NCBI RefSeq assembly: GCF_903866365.1
Contig: NZ_CAIPNF010000267.1
Coordinates: 1-64,000 of the forward strand
Direction of reading: 5' to 3'
Length of the DNA stretch: 64,000 nucleotides
Source of the DNA: an uncultured Thiocystis sp.
GTDB lineage: Bacteria; Pseudomonadota; Gammaproteobacteria; Chromatiales; Chromatiaceae
The notes beneath the pieces were generated by a model that saw only the letters and a program-made list of their open reading frames with translations, made no database searches and was not told where the DNA came from. Of the stretch, positions 24,887-33,473 are shown piece by piece. The first letter of the stretch is position 1. Every line of letters starts with the position of its first letter. The position numbers and the translations under genes are program-made.

Positions 24887-27292
24887 TTACCCCGCCACCT
24901 TGAACAACAACGGCAGCAGATCTTCGTAACGGGAGGCGAAGTGCACCTTCAGCCCCTTGCGGACATGCTCCGGTACTTCCTCGAAGTCCCCCCGATTATC
25001 CTCCGGCAGGATGATTTCCTTGATCCCTGCCCGACGCGCGGCGATGAGCTTCTCGCGGATGCCGCCAACCGGGAAGACTTCGCCGGTGAGAGTGATCTCG
25101 CCGGTCATGGCGATGCGCCGAACCGGCTCGTTGCGGGCCAACGAGAGCAGGGCGGAGGTCAGGGTGACGCCGGCGGAGGGGCCGTCCTTGGGCGTGGCGC
25201 CGGCGGGAACGTGGACGTGAATGAATGATTTCTCGAAAAAGCCAGGATCGGCTCCGAATTCCTTGGCATGGCTGACCAGATAGCCGTAGGCGATCTCGGC
25301 GGATTCCTTCATGACATCGCCCAACTGCCCGGTCAGCTTGAAACCGCGCGCGAAGCTGTGGGTGCGCGCGGCCTCGATCGAGAGGGTCGCGCCGCCCATC
25401 GCGGTCCAGGCCAGCCCGGTGACGACGCCGGGGCCGCTCAACTTACGCTCGTCGCGAAAGACCGGGCTGCCAAGATAGCCCTTGAGGTCCGTTTCGGCGA
25501 TGTCGATCGGCGTTTCCTCGCCCTCCAGCATCCGTACCGCGACCTTGCGCACGATCTTGCCGAGTTGTTTTTCCAGCCGACGCACGCCGGCATCGCGCGC
25601 GTAGCCCTCGATCAGCGCGCGCAGGGTTTTGGTGTCCAGCTTGACCGCGCCCTTGGGTAGTCCCGCCCGGTCGATCTGGCGCGGCAGGAGATATTTTTTG
25701 GCGATCTGGAGCTTTTCCTCCGCAATGTAGCCGGAGAGCTGAATGACCTCCATGCGGTCGAGCAGCGGGCCGGGAATGCTGTCCAACTGGTTGGCGGTGC
25801 AGACGAACAGCACCTTGGACAGATCGAAGCGCAGATCCAGATAGTGGTCGAGAAAATCCGAGTTCTGTTCCGGGTCGAGCACTTCGAGCAGCGCCGAGGC
25901 TGGGTCGCCGTGATAGGAAGCGCCGATCTTGTCGATCTCGTCGAGCATGATCACGGGGTTGGCGGTCCCGGCGTCCTTCATGGCCTGTAGAAACTTGCCG
26001 GGCATGGCGCCGATATAGGTGCGCCGGTGGCCCTTGATCTCGGCCTCGTCGCGGATGCCGCCGACCGAGAAACGGAAGAACCGTCGCCCGAGCGCATCGG
26101 CGATGGAGTGGCCGATGGAGGTTTTGCCCACGCCGGGCGGGCCGACCAGCAGGATGATGGAGCCGGCGATCTCGCCCTTATGGATACCGACCGCGAGGAA
26201 TTCGAGGATGCGCTTTTTGACATCCTCCAGCCCGTAGTGGTCGCGGTCGAGGACACGGCGGGCACGCTTCAGATCCAGCTTGTCCGCCGAGTGCTTGCCC
26301 CAGGGCAGCAGGGTAATCCAGTCGAGATAGTTGCGGGTGACCGAATACTCGGGCGATCCGGTCTCCAGGATGCCCATCTTCTCCAGCTCCTCCTCGACCT
26401 GTTTTTTCGCCTGTTCGGTCAGGGTCAATTCCTTGATCCGCGACCGGAACTTGTCGATCTCGGCGGTGCGGTCATCCTTGGCGATGCCCAGCTCTTTCTG
26501 GATGGCCTTGAGCTGCTCGCGCAGAAAAAATTCGCGCTGCTGCTTCTGCATCTTCTCCTCGACCGTGCGCCGGATCTTCTGTTGGGCGCGGGCCAGTTCA
26601 AGTTCGTTGTTCAGCAGGACCAGCACCTTTTCCATGCGCTGGAGGAGCGGCAGAATCTCCAGCACGTCCTGCAACTGTTCCTTGGTGGAGGTCGTCAGAC
26701 TGGCCGCGAAGTCGGCGAGGTGCGAGGGGTCGTCCGGTCCGAAGCGGTCCAGGAACATCCGCAGTTCTTCCACGTACAGCGGATTGAGCGGCAGCAACTC
26801 CTTGATGGTGTTGATGACCGCCATGGCATACGCCTTGATTTCGCTGCTCGGCGGGCCGGAGGGTTCGGGCAGATAGGTGACGCGGGCGCGGAAGGGCACC
26901 GCGGGGTTTGCCCAATCGGCAATGCGGAAGCGCTGTAGACATTCCACCAGCACCTGCAGATGACCGTCCTGTTGATGAATGCGATGCACCCGGCAGGCGG
27001 TGCCGATGGCGTGGAAATTCCCGGTGTTGGCTTCCTCCGAGGTTTCGCTGTCCACCAGGAGGACACCGAGCATTTTGTGATCGGTGTCGGCCACCGCCTT
27101 CATGGTCGAGGCCCAATGATCGGCATCCATCATCAACGGAACCGCCTGCCCGGGGAAGAAGGGCCGGGAGGCAACGGGCAGGATATGAATTTCGGTGGGC
27201 AGCACATCGTTGGCGCGCGCGAGCTGGATCGGCTCCAGATTCTCGCTGACGCTGTCCTCGTTCACATGATCCCCGCGTTCCTCATCCGACAT
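24887..27292 (-). CDS. lon: ATP-dependent protease Lon
   Basis: Cytoplasmic ATP-dependent serine protease of 801 aa, the normal length. Domains: N-terminal LON substrate-binding domain (IHILPVASRPFFPGQAVPL onwards), long coiled region (KQQREFFLREQLKAIQKELG), AAA+ module with Walker A GPPGVGKTS and Walker B VIMLDEIDKIG, and the protease domain with catalytic Ser in KDGPSAGVTL and the Lys in REKLIAARRAG. The start at 27292 is chosen because the additional 48 upstream codons read into a transposase remnant. The first 25 residues before the LON domain are acidic. Confidence 0.95.
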   Translation of the reverse strand: MSDEERGDHVNEDSVSENLEPIQLARANDVLPTEIHILPVASRPFFPGQAVPLMMDADHWASTMKAVADTDHKMLGVLLVDSETSEEANTGNFHAIGTACRVHRIHQQDGHLQVLVECLQRFRIADWANPAVPFRARVTYLPEPSGPPSSEIKAYAMAVINTIKELLPLNPLYVEELRMFLDRFGPDDPSHLADFAASLTTSTKEQLQDVLEILPLLQRMEKVLVLLNNELELARAQQKIRRTVEEKMQKQQREFFLREQLKAIQKELGIAKDDRTAEIDKFRSRIKELTLTEQAKKQVEEELEKMGILETGSPEYSVTRNYLDWITLLPWGKHSADKLDLKRARRVLDRDHYGLEDVKKRILEFLAVGIHKGEIAGSIILLVGPPGVGKTSIGHSIADALGRRFFRFSVGGIRDEAEIKGHRRTYIGAMPGKFLQAMKDAGTANPVIMLDEIDKIGASYHGDPASALLEVLDPEQNSDFLDHYLDLRFDLSKVLFVCTANQLDSIPGPLLDRMEVIQLSGYIAEEKLQIAKKYLLPRQIDRAGLPKGAVKLDTKTLRALIEGYARDAGVRRLEKQLGKIVRKVAVRMLEGEETPIDIAETDLKGYLGSPVFRDERKLSGPGVVTGLAWTAMGGATLSIEAARTHSFARGFKLTGQLGDVMKESAEIAYGYLVSHAKEFGADPGFFEKSFIHVHVPAGATPKDGPSAGVTLTSALLSLARNEPVRRIAMTGEITLTGEVFPVGGIREKLIAARRAGIKEIILPEDNRGDFEEVPEHVRKGLKVHFASRYEDLLPLLFKVAG

Positions 27293-27336
27293 GCCATGTA
27301 CCTCGCTTGAAAAACCCTGATCCGGGGTAGTGAATT

Positions 27337-27515
27337 TCAGGTCTTTGGCGTGGATTTGCAAGCCAGCGGGGTGAATGAAGACTCGCTCACCCAGTTGCGC
27401 AACGTCTGCTCGACACCATCCTTGGCCACGACGCAACGGTCTTGCCGTCCATGACCCGCTTGCTCGCCTGCTCCTTGAACGCGGCGGTGGACGCTTGCTT
27501 CGGAATCTTCCGCAT
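27337..27515 (-). pseudogene. IS3-type transposase OrfA remnant (frameshifted)
   Basis: The minus strand from 27515 reads MRKIPKQASTAAFKEQASKR, then a DGKTVA motif; a shift to the next frame then continues VVAKDGVEQTLRNWV before a TGA at 27337. Together these are the helix-turn-helix start of an IS3-family OrfA. The frameshift and loss of the rest, including all of OrfB, make it a dead fragment. It lies between lon and the restriction-modification cassette and may mark how that island arrived. Confidence 0.7.
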
Positions 27516-27588
27516 CGTCAGGCAGTAGGCATTTCGGCGCGGGTGACTTAGGCTAGACGCCTTCCGTCCGTCACCACAAGGAACCGCT

Positions 27589-27843
27589 GTGTCCAGTCTC
27601 ACGGACCTGATCGCCCAGGCCAAGGCCAAAGACCCGCAACTCGGCGCCGACTTGGCGGTGGTCGCCGAGTTCCGCGACACCCTCTATCCCGGCCTGGGCA
27701 GCACCGGGCGCGTTGCGCGCGGCGACGACACGCCTTTTCACGGCGTCATCAAAGCCGCGAATCACCTCGCATTGAAGGTACTGACTCAGATCCTGAAGCC
27801 ACTGGAGAAGGAAACGTTTGATGGCAAAAACAACGTGCTTTGA
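27589..27843 (+). CDS. Small protein opening the putative restriction-modification operon
   Basis: 84-aa protein of unknown function. GTG start with AAGGA about 6 bases upstream. The sequence is soluble and largely helical (SLTDLIAQAKAKDP, VVAEFRDTLYPG, AANHLALKVLTQILKPLE). It overlaps the next gene by 23 bases, which places that gene's ribosome-binding site inside this one, a coupling pattern. It has no visible helix-turn-helix, so it is not an obvious controller protein. It could be a nuclease subunit or immunity partner. It could also be an N-terminal piece split off the nuclease by an old frameshift, but the good start signal of the next gene argues against that. Confidence 0.6.
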   Translation: MSSLTDLIAQAKAKDPQLGADLAVVAEFRDTLYPGLGSTGRVARGDDTPFHGVIKAANHLALKVLTQILKPLEKETFDGKNNVL

Positions 27844-28636
27844 CATCTTCGAGCAGTGCGTCCGGGCGGTGCAAGACGGGGATCTGATCGAATCCGTCAG
27901 TGCGAAAGACAAGGAATTTCACTTTCAGAACTGGTTTCAGAAGCGCCTGCAAAGCCTTGCATTGCACTTCGAGGGGTCGGGGCGCAACACCTACCCCGAT
28001 TTCTGCCTAGTCGAGTACACCGAAGGCTTCGAAATCAAAGGATTGGCGTGGCCCGGCCGCGAACGTGACTATGACTCGAACAGCCAAGTACCAACCGGCA
28101 ACCACAACGGGCGGCAAATCTTTTATGTGTTCGGGCGCTATCCGGCTGATCTGACGCTCTACGCTGACCAAGGCAACGGACAGCGGCAATACCCCGTGGT
28201 CGACCTGGTGCTGTGCCACGGCGATTTTCTGAACGCAGATCATCACTACGTTCACAAGAACAAGAGCGTGAAAGGCTTCGGCACCTACGGCGACATCATG
28301 ATTCGTGACCGAAAGATGTATGTCGCGCCGACGCCCTTCGCGCTGACCGAAGGCACGACCGGTCTCATGACGCTGATTCTGCCCGAGGTCTTCCCGGCAG
28401 ACCGGCGTTATCGAAAAGTGGGACGTTTGAGTCGCGTCGAGGCGGACACGCTGGTCGTTGGCTACACCTTCGACCTTCGCACGAACGAGCTGACTGCGGA
28501 ACGGATTGCGAATCCGAGTGGCGGGACAGAGCATCGCTTTGTCGCCTACCGCCTCAAAGACCAAACGGCGAGGCTTGTCGCCATGGTCGAGCGATCACCC
28601 GTCCTAGGTGAAACGAACACGACGGATGGAGAATGA
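27821..28636 (+). CDS. Predicted PD-(D/E)XK restriction endonuclease
   Basis: 271-aa protein that I do not recognise from a named enzyme. Residues 59-73 show the pattern of a PD-(D/E)XK nuclease: P59-D60 in a strand, then ten residues, then E71-I72-K73, preceded by a helix (FQNWFQKRLQSLALHF) of the kind that supplies a metal-binding acid. Conserved-looking SNSQVPTGNHNGRQ and YVFGRYP segments follow. The ATG has GGAGAAGGA upstream and the stop overlaps the methyltransferase start (ATGA). Nuclease plus methyltransferase in one coupled unit suggests a type II-like restriction system. Function is inferred from motif and context. Confidence 0.68.
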   Translation: MAKTTCFDIFEQCVRAVQDGDLIESVSAKDKEFHFQNWFQKRLQSLALHFEGSGRNTYPDFCLVEYTEGFEIKGLAWPGRERDYDSNSQVPTGNHNGRQIFYVFGRYPADLTLYADQGNGQRQYPVVDLVLCHGDFLNADHHYVHKNKSVKGFGTYGDIMIRDRKMYVAPTPFALTEGTTGLMTLILPEVFPADRRYRKVGRLSRVEADTLVVGYTFDLRTNELTAERIANPSGGTEHRFVAYRLKDQTARLVAMVERSPVLGETNTTDGE

Positions 28637-30756
28637 ACATCGTCGTCGAATCTATTGCAACGCCAGCCAAAACCGGCGCGGCGACAGCACTCGAAGACGA
28701 TTTTCCGATCGTGGAGGTGAGCGAAGTCGCCGAACAAGAAAGCTGGCGCAAGGAAATTAACCGCCCCATTTATCACATCCATAAGTGGTGGGCGACGCGC
28801 CTCGGCTCGGTGTTCCGCGCGATCGTCCTAGCGGCCTTAAGCCCTCCTGGCTTCAATATCTGGCAGGCCTTTTATGAGCGTCATCGGCTGTCGGGCAAGG
28901 TCGTGCTCGACCCCTTCATGGGGAGTGGCACCACGCTTGGCGAAGCGCTAAAGCTGGGCGCGAAGGCCATCGGCTGCGACATCAATCCGGTCAGTAGCTT
29001 CCTGGTGCGGCAGGCCTTCACGCGAGTACCCGAGGCAACGTTGCGCGCCGCGTTCGCCCGTCTGGAAAACGAGGTTGCGCCGAAGATTCGCCATTACTAT
29101 CGAACCCGGGACCCGCTGACCGGCGAAGCAATTTCGGTGCTCTATTTCTTTTGGGTCAAGATACTCGAAGCGCCGGACGGGGACACCGTACCGCTCATGT
29201 CGCGCTATGTATTCGCCCAGGATGCCTACCCGAAAAAAAAACCACGGGCACAGATCGTCTGCCCCGAATGCTGGGGGCTGATTGAAGACCGCTACGACGC
29301 GATCGCGCTCACCTGTCCGCACTGCGCCCATGACTTTAATCCGCAGGAAGGTCCGGCCGCCGGTCAGTATGTGACGACGAAAGCAGGAAACCGCTATCGC
29401 ATCAAGGAGCTTATGCCCGCCGACGGCACTCCGCCACGGCATCGGCTCTACGCCATGCTCGCGCTACGTCCGAGTGGAGAGAAAGCGTATTTTCCCGCGC
29501 GAGCCGTCGATCACGCGCTGTTTGCCGAAGCGGAAGCGAGGTTGCGGACAGAAGCCCTGCCGCTGCCCACCTTGGCAGTCAGGCCTGGTCACAACACCAA
29601 TCAGGCGCGAGGCTACAATTATTCGCACTGGCGCGATTTCTTCAACGCGCGGCAGTTACTGTGCCTCGGCTTGCTGCTGCAAGCCATTATGAGAATCGAA
29701 GACGATGCCGTGCGGGAGCAGATGCTTTGTCTGTTCTCTAGCACGCTGGAGTTCAACAATCTGTTCTGTAGCTACAAGGGCGAGGGAACGGGGGCGGTGC
29801 GGCATATGTTTTCGCACCACATCCTGAAGCCGGAACGTGCCCCGCTGGAGAACTCGGTGTGGGGAACGGACAAGAGTAGCGGCACGTTCAGCACCTTGTT
29901 TGAGTCGCGTCTGCTACGGGCGAAACGCTACCTTGACGAGCCGTTCGAGGTCGGGTTTGAGAGCGACTTGTTCGGGAAACGCACTGGAAGTGCAAAAATC
30001 GTAGCCAGTGCGCCGATTGATGTGCCATGCGCCGCGTCATGGCATGATCTTGCCAGCAGCGCCAATGGTGTGCTGATCCTGAACGGCGACAGCGCGCGGC
30101 TGCCGCTTCCTCGCGGGTCGGTGGATGCGGTCGTGACTGATCCACCTTACTTTGATTTTGTGCACTACAGCGAACTGAGCGACTTTTTCTTCGCTTGGCT
30201 AGCGCCAGCACTGAAAGACCGTTACCCATGGTTCGACAAGGCCGACTCATCGAACCGAGGCGAAGTACAGCAGAAAGACCCCCGCACTTTTGCACGTCAG
30301 CTTACCCATGTGTTCGCTGAGAGCCATCGCGTATTAAAAGATGATGGCGTGTTGGCATTCAGCTTTCATCATTCACGTTCCGAAGGTTGGGCGGCGATCC
30401 ATGAGGCGTTAACCAATGCGGGCTTCTGCGTGGTCGCAGCTCACCCGGTACATGCCGAACTACGCACGGCCAGCCCTAAGAGCGCGGCTAGCGACCCCAT
30501 CAGCCTGGATGCAATCCTGGTCTGCCGGAAGTGGCCACGCATCGCGGAACGCCCATTTGACGAAGATGACGTCACACGCCATGTCAAAGCACAAGCGCGG
30601 AAGCTGGAGAACGCCGGTCTGACCATTTCAGGGGCGGATCGCTTCGTGATTGGGGCCTCGCAGCTGCTCATCGCCGTATCGGATGAACGGCTTGCATTTG
30701 AGGACTTCAGGGATAGATTGGAATGCCTGCGCCTACGGCTAGCCACTCGCTTCTGA
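28633..30756 (+). CDS. DNA methyltransferase with zinc-ribbon insertion (COG1743/DUF1156-like)
   Basis: 707-aa predicted DNA N6-adenine or N4-cytosine methyltransferase. The SAM-binding motif DPFMGSGTTLGEA is at 93-105 and the catalytic DPPY at 503-506, so the order is motif I before IV, separated by a long insertion holding a four-cysteine ribbon (CPEC 210-213, CPHC 228-231) and a probable target-recognition region. The N-terminal IHKWWATRLGSVFRAIVL resembles DUF1156-type methylases, which occur with phage-defence genes. It starts with an ATGA overlap on the nuclease gene. Base composition is less GC-rich than the flanks, as expected of an acquired gene. Recognition site unknown. Confidence 0.82.
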   Translation: MNIVVESIATPAKTGAATALEDDFPIVEVSEVAEQESWRKEINRPIYHIHKWWATRLGSVFRAIVLAALSPPGFNIWQAFYERHRLSGKVVLDPFMGSGTTLGEALKLGAKAIGCDINPVSSFLVRQAFTRVPEATLRAAFARLENEVAPKIRHYYRTRDPLTGEAISVLYFFWVKILEAPDGDTVPLMSRYVFAQDAYPKKKPRAQIVCPECWGLIEDRYDAIALTCPHCAHDFNPQEGPAAGQYVTTKAGNRYRIKELMPADGTPPRHRLYAMLALRPSGEKAYFPARAVDHALFAEAEARLRTEALPLPTLAVRPGHNTNQARGYNYSHWRDFFNARQLLCLGLLLQAIMRIEDDAVREQMLCLFSSTLEFNNLFCSYKGEGTGAVRHMFSHHILKPERAPLENSVWGTDKSSGTFSTLFESRLLRAKRYLDEPFEVGFESDLFGKRTGSAKIVASAPIDVPCAASWHDLASSANGVLILNGDSARLPLPRGSVDAVVTDPPYFDFVHYSELSDFFFAWLAPALKDRYPWFDKADSSNRGEVQQKDPRTFARQLTHVFAESHRVLKDDGVLAFSFHHSRSEGWAAIHEALTNAGFCVVAAHPVHAELRTASPKSAASDPISLDAILVCRKWPRIAERPFDEDDVTRHVKAQARKLENAGLTISGADRFVIGASQLLIAVSDERLAFEDFRDRLECLRLRLATRF

Positions 30757-30795
30757 CGGAGAGGCAGGCACTCAGTTCACAAAAATCCCGATCAT

Positions 30796-31035
30796 ATGGA
30801 TTGCCTGCCGCCGTTCTTCGATGTCAAGCCGGTCGCGGATGCGCAGCCGAAGCTCCAGGGCCTGGCGCGCTACGGCGAGACCCACCCGGCGGCGTACCGG
30901 CGCATCGAGGCGGTCGCCAAGGTCGGGGGGACGCTGCGCCTGCTGGATCTAACGGACGCCGACGTCCGTCAGGCGGTGGCCGAGGCGCAGGACGCGGCCA
31001 ATCTCTACGCGGGGGCGTTCGCGAGCGACGATTGA
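30796..31035 (+). CDS. Small hypothetical protein downstream of the methyltransferase
   Basis: 79-aa ORF, 39 bases after the methyltransferase stop and 23 bases before a good terminator, so it may be the last gene of the island transcript. The sequence (AYRRIEAVAKVGGTLRLLD then DADVRQAVAEAQDAANLYAG) suggests a small helical protein; no motif or family recognised. Its third-position GC is higher than in the preceding methylase, more like the core genome. It could be a remnant of a larger gene. Confidence 0.45.
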   Translation: MDCLPPFFDVKPVADAQPKLQGLARYGETHPAAYRRIEAVAKVGGTLRLLDLTDADVRQAVAEAQDAANLYAGAFASDD

Positions 31036-31058
31036 TCTCAACCGGCTCGTCTCCGCCC

Positions 31059-31082
31059 AGCCCGCTTTGCGCGGGCTTTTTT
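31059..31082 (+). terminator. Rho-independent terminator closing the island
   Basis: A 7-bp stem (AGCCCGC pairing with GCGGGCT), 5-base loop and six T residues on the plus strand, 23 bases past the 79-aa ORF. It is convergent with ksgA, whose stop is 150 bases further on; the bases between hold nothing recognised. Confidence 0.82.
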
Positions 31083-31231
31083 GTGCCTGCTACGCCGGCT
31101 GTCTCGCTCGCGCTGACCTCCGCTGCCGGTTTCGCGCTTTCAAAGGGCTGGATCTTCACTGCCATCCCGCCGGAGCAGATCAATCTTTCGCTGGTCGGTC
31201 CCTGGCTGCAACTGGCGCAGGGCGCGTCCGA

Positions 31232-32065
31232 TCAGTTTGATTTGTCTGGGGTTTTCGCTCCATCAAGCGCGGTGCTGCAAGTCAGCGATTTGCAAGCCGC
31301 ATTCGCGAGCCGGGCGTAACTCGCGACATCCAGGTTTTCCGCCCGCAGCGTCTGATCGATTCCGGTTTCCTCGAACAGGCTCTGATCGATCAGTTTGGAA
31401 AGGCTGTTGCGCAGGGTCTTGCGCCGCTGTCCGAAGGCGGCCGCGACGATGCGGGCATGAAGCGCCGGATCGTCGATCGGATGGGGCTGGGGGCGCAGCG
31501 GGCGCAGACGCACAAAGGCGGATTCGACCTTGGGGGCGGGCGTGAAGGCGCCGGGTCCGATCCGAAACAGACAGCTTGCGCTGCACAGGCTCTGCACCAT
31601 GACCGAGAGACGCCCATAGATCTTGTCGCCTGGGTCGGCGACGATCCGATCCACGACTTCCTTTTGCAGCATCAGATGCAGATCGAGGATGCCGTCGGAT
31701 TGTTCCAGGAAATGAAACAGGATGGGGGTGGAGATGTTGTAGGGCAGGTTGCCAACGATGCGCAGGCGGTCGCCAGCGCCGGCCAGATCACGCAGATCGA
31801 ACTTGAGCGCGTCGACATTGTGGATGCGCAGATCCCCGAGCGGACCCAGACGCTGGCGCAGCGGTTCAATGAGATCGCGGTCGAGTTCGACCACATCGAG
31901 CGCGCCGGCGGCGGTCAGCAAGCCTTTGGTGATGGCGCCCTGTCCGGGGCCGATCTCCAGCAGTCGCTCGCCGGGTTTGGCGTCAATGACGGAGTGGATC
32001 CGCGCGATGATCGCGGGGTCGTGGAGAAAATTCTGGCCGAAGCGTTTGCGGGGATGGTGTTCCAT
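31232..32065 (-). CDS. rsmA: 16S rRNA (A1518/A1519-N6)-dimethyltransferase KsgA/RsmA
   Basis: 277-aa methyltransferase that dimethylates two adjacent adenines in helix 45 of 16S rRNA during small-subunit maturation. The family start RKRFGQNFL, the SAM motif LLEIGPGQGAIT, motif IV GNLPYNISTPILFHF and the C-terminal FGQRRKTLRNSL are all present. The start at 32065 gives the usual few residues before RKRFGQ; 24 further in-frame codons upstream do not look like KsgA. Its usual neighbours pdxA and apaG are absent, so it is probably expressed alone. Confidence 0.95.
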   Translation of the reverse strand: MEHHPRKRFGQNFLHDPAIIARIHSVIDAKPGERLLEIGPGQGAITKGLLTAAGALDVVELDRDLIEPLRQRLGPLGDLRIHNVDALKFDLRDLAGAGDRLRIVGNLPYNISTPILFHFLEQSDGILDLHLMLQKEVVDRIVADPGDKIYGRLSVMVQSLCSASCLFRIGPGAFTPAPKVESAFVRLRPLRPQPHPIDDPALHARIVAAAFGQRRKTLRNSLSKLIDQSLFEETGIDQTLRAENLDVASYARLANAACKSLTCSTALDGAKTPDKSN

Positions 32066-32149
32066 CCGGCTAGGGTACTCGAAAGCACGGGCGGGCGCTG
32101 ACGATTGAAGGATGATGCCTCGGCTCCCGCAAGGCACGTCGGTCTTCGC

Positions 32150-32896
32150 TCAATCCGGTTGCATAAACTCCTGAACGTCATCCGGGTTTGGTAGCTTTTC
32201 AACCGTTGACTCAATCCATCGTTCCGCAATGGCGTTGATCTCGGTGGCCTTCATGCCTTGCACCGACAGCAGGGGGCCGATGACAAGATCAATCGTTCCG
32301 GGACGCTTGATCAAACTTCGACGCCCCCAGAAATATCCCGCATTGTGAGCGACCGGAAGCACAGGACAGCGAGTACGCTCGGCAAGCAGGGCGCCACCGA
32401 TGGCATAAGGGCGACGGGTGCCAGGCGCAACACGCGTCCCTTCAGGAAACACGATCACCCAGCGCCCCTGCCCCAGCAGCCTTTCTCCTTCGCGAATCAC
32501 CTTCGTCACCGCGCGCCGTCCCGCCGAGCGGTCAATGGCGATGGGCTGAAGGTAGCGCAAGGCCCATCCAAAAAAAGGAAGATGCATCAACTCCTGTTTC
32601 AACACCCAGGTTTGCTCAAGAGGCAGAAGTGCGCGTAATGCGATTATCTCCCACGCAGACTGATGTTTGCACAGAACGATCGCTGGGTCGCGCGGTAATC
32701 TGTCGACATCGTGCAGTCGATAGTCGAGACGGCAAATCACTCGCAAGGCGACAAGATTCGACCGCGCCCATGCCCTGCTGAGTCGTGACACGGCTGACGC
32801 CGGTTTCATCCAGCCAATGAGAAGGATCGCACTTGAAAAGAGAATGCTGGTACCAATGAAAAAAACTTGATAAATCAAAGAACGAAACAAGATCAT
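32150..32896 (-). CDS. 1-Acyl-sn-glycerol-3-phosphate acyltransferase (PlsC family)
   Basis: 248-aa membrane-bound acyltransferase with an N-terminal hydrophobic helix (about 5-28). The catalytic HX4D motif appears as HQSAWE, with Glu in place of Asp, a variant seen in this PlsC subgroup. The second motif is FPEGTR and the third a VLPVAHNAGYFW block. It probably makes phosphatidic acid from lysophosphatidic acid. The start at 32896 is 2 bases after the gmhB stop, so it belongs to the glyQ-glyS-gmhB-plsC string conserved in many gammaproteobacteria. Confidence 0.88.
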   Translation of the reverse strand: MILFRSLIYQVFFIGTSILFSSAILLIGWMKPASAVSRLSRAWARSNLVALRVICRLDYRLHDVDRLPRDPAIVLCKHQSAWEIIALRALLPLEQTWVLKQELMHLPFFGWALRYLQPIAIDRSAGRRAVTKVIREGERLLGQGRWVIVFPEGTRVAPGTRRPYAIGGALLAERTRCPVLPVAHNAGYFWGRRSLIKRPGTIDLVIGPLLSVQGMKATEINAIAERWIESTVEKLPNPDDVQEFMQPD

Positions 32897-32898
32897 GG

Positions 32899-33465
32899 TC
32901 AGCCTTGATTGCGAATCAAACGATTGGCGACAGCAACGAGATCGTGACAAACGGGAACATCGCGCAACAGACCGTCATGATCGCTTTTCTCGATGCTTGC
33001 GAGCGTGCGCCGACCCTTGCCCGTCATGACAAGCCAGGGCTCGGCTCCCACAAGACGCGCGGCGATCAGATCGCCGATCGAATCGCCAACCACGGGAACC
33101 GCTGTCAGATCGACATTCATACGACGTGCGATTTCTTCAAGCAAACCAGCTTTTGGCTTACGGCACGGACAGTTTTCATCGGGGCCATGGGGACAGAAGG
33201 CAATCATCTCGATGCGGCCACCCTGCGCCGCGACTAGATTCCTCAACTGTTGATGCATGGCGTTCAAATCGCCGAGGCTGAAGAGCCCTCGTCCGAGGCC
33301 GGATTGATTGGTCGCGACGGCAATACGAAAGCCCGCATGAGACAAGCGAGCAATGGCTTCGATGCTCCCCGGGAGCGGAATCCATTCGTTCAGTGACTTG
33401 ATGTAGGCGTCAGAGTCTTCGTTGATGACCCCATCGCGATCCAGTATCAAGACACGTTCGGGCAT
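32899..33465 (-). CDS. gmhB: D-glycero-beta-D-manno-heptose-1,7-bisphosphate 7-phosphatase (GmhB)
   Basis: 188-aa HAD-superfamily phosphatase in ADP-heptose synthesis for the LPS core. Motifs: nucleophile DRDGVINED, ATNQSGLGRG, the zinc-binding group FCPHGPDENCPCRKP, and VVGDSIGDLIAA. The start at 33465 gives the family N-terminus; a GTG at 33477 that overlaps the glyS stop (GTGA) is a good alternative, adding four residues. It lies between glyS and the PlsC-like gene in one operon. Confidence 0.92.
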   Translation of the reverse strand: MPERVLILDRDGVINEDSDAYIKSLNEWIPLPGSIEAIARLSHAGFRIAVATNQSGLGRGLFSLGDLNAMHQQLRNLVAAQGGRIEMIAFCPHGPDENCPCRKPKAGLLEEIARRMNVDLTAVPVVGDSIGDLIAARLVGAEPWLVMTGKGRRTLASIEKSDHDGLLRDVPVCHDLVAVANRLIRNQG

Positions 33466-33473
33466 TGCTCGGA

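Noticed and set aside
26027-26938. 303-codon plus-strand frame over lon
   Set aside because: Mirror of the Lon AAA+ and coiled regions; Asp/Leu-rich nonsense.
27589-28636. Reading the 84-aa and 271-aa ORFs as one frameshifted nuclease
   Set aside because: The 271-aa ORF has its own strong ribosome-binding site and ATG, and the overlap is a normal coupling arrangement; kept as a minor alternative.
31083-31231. Possible extra ORF after the island terminator (part of a 198-codon frame)
   Set aside because: The frame crosses the terminator and runs antisense into ksgA; no start signal.
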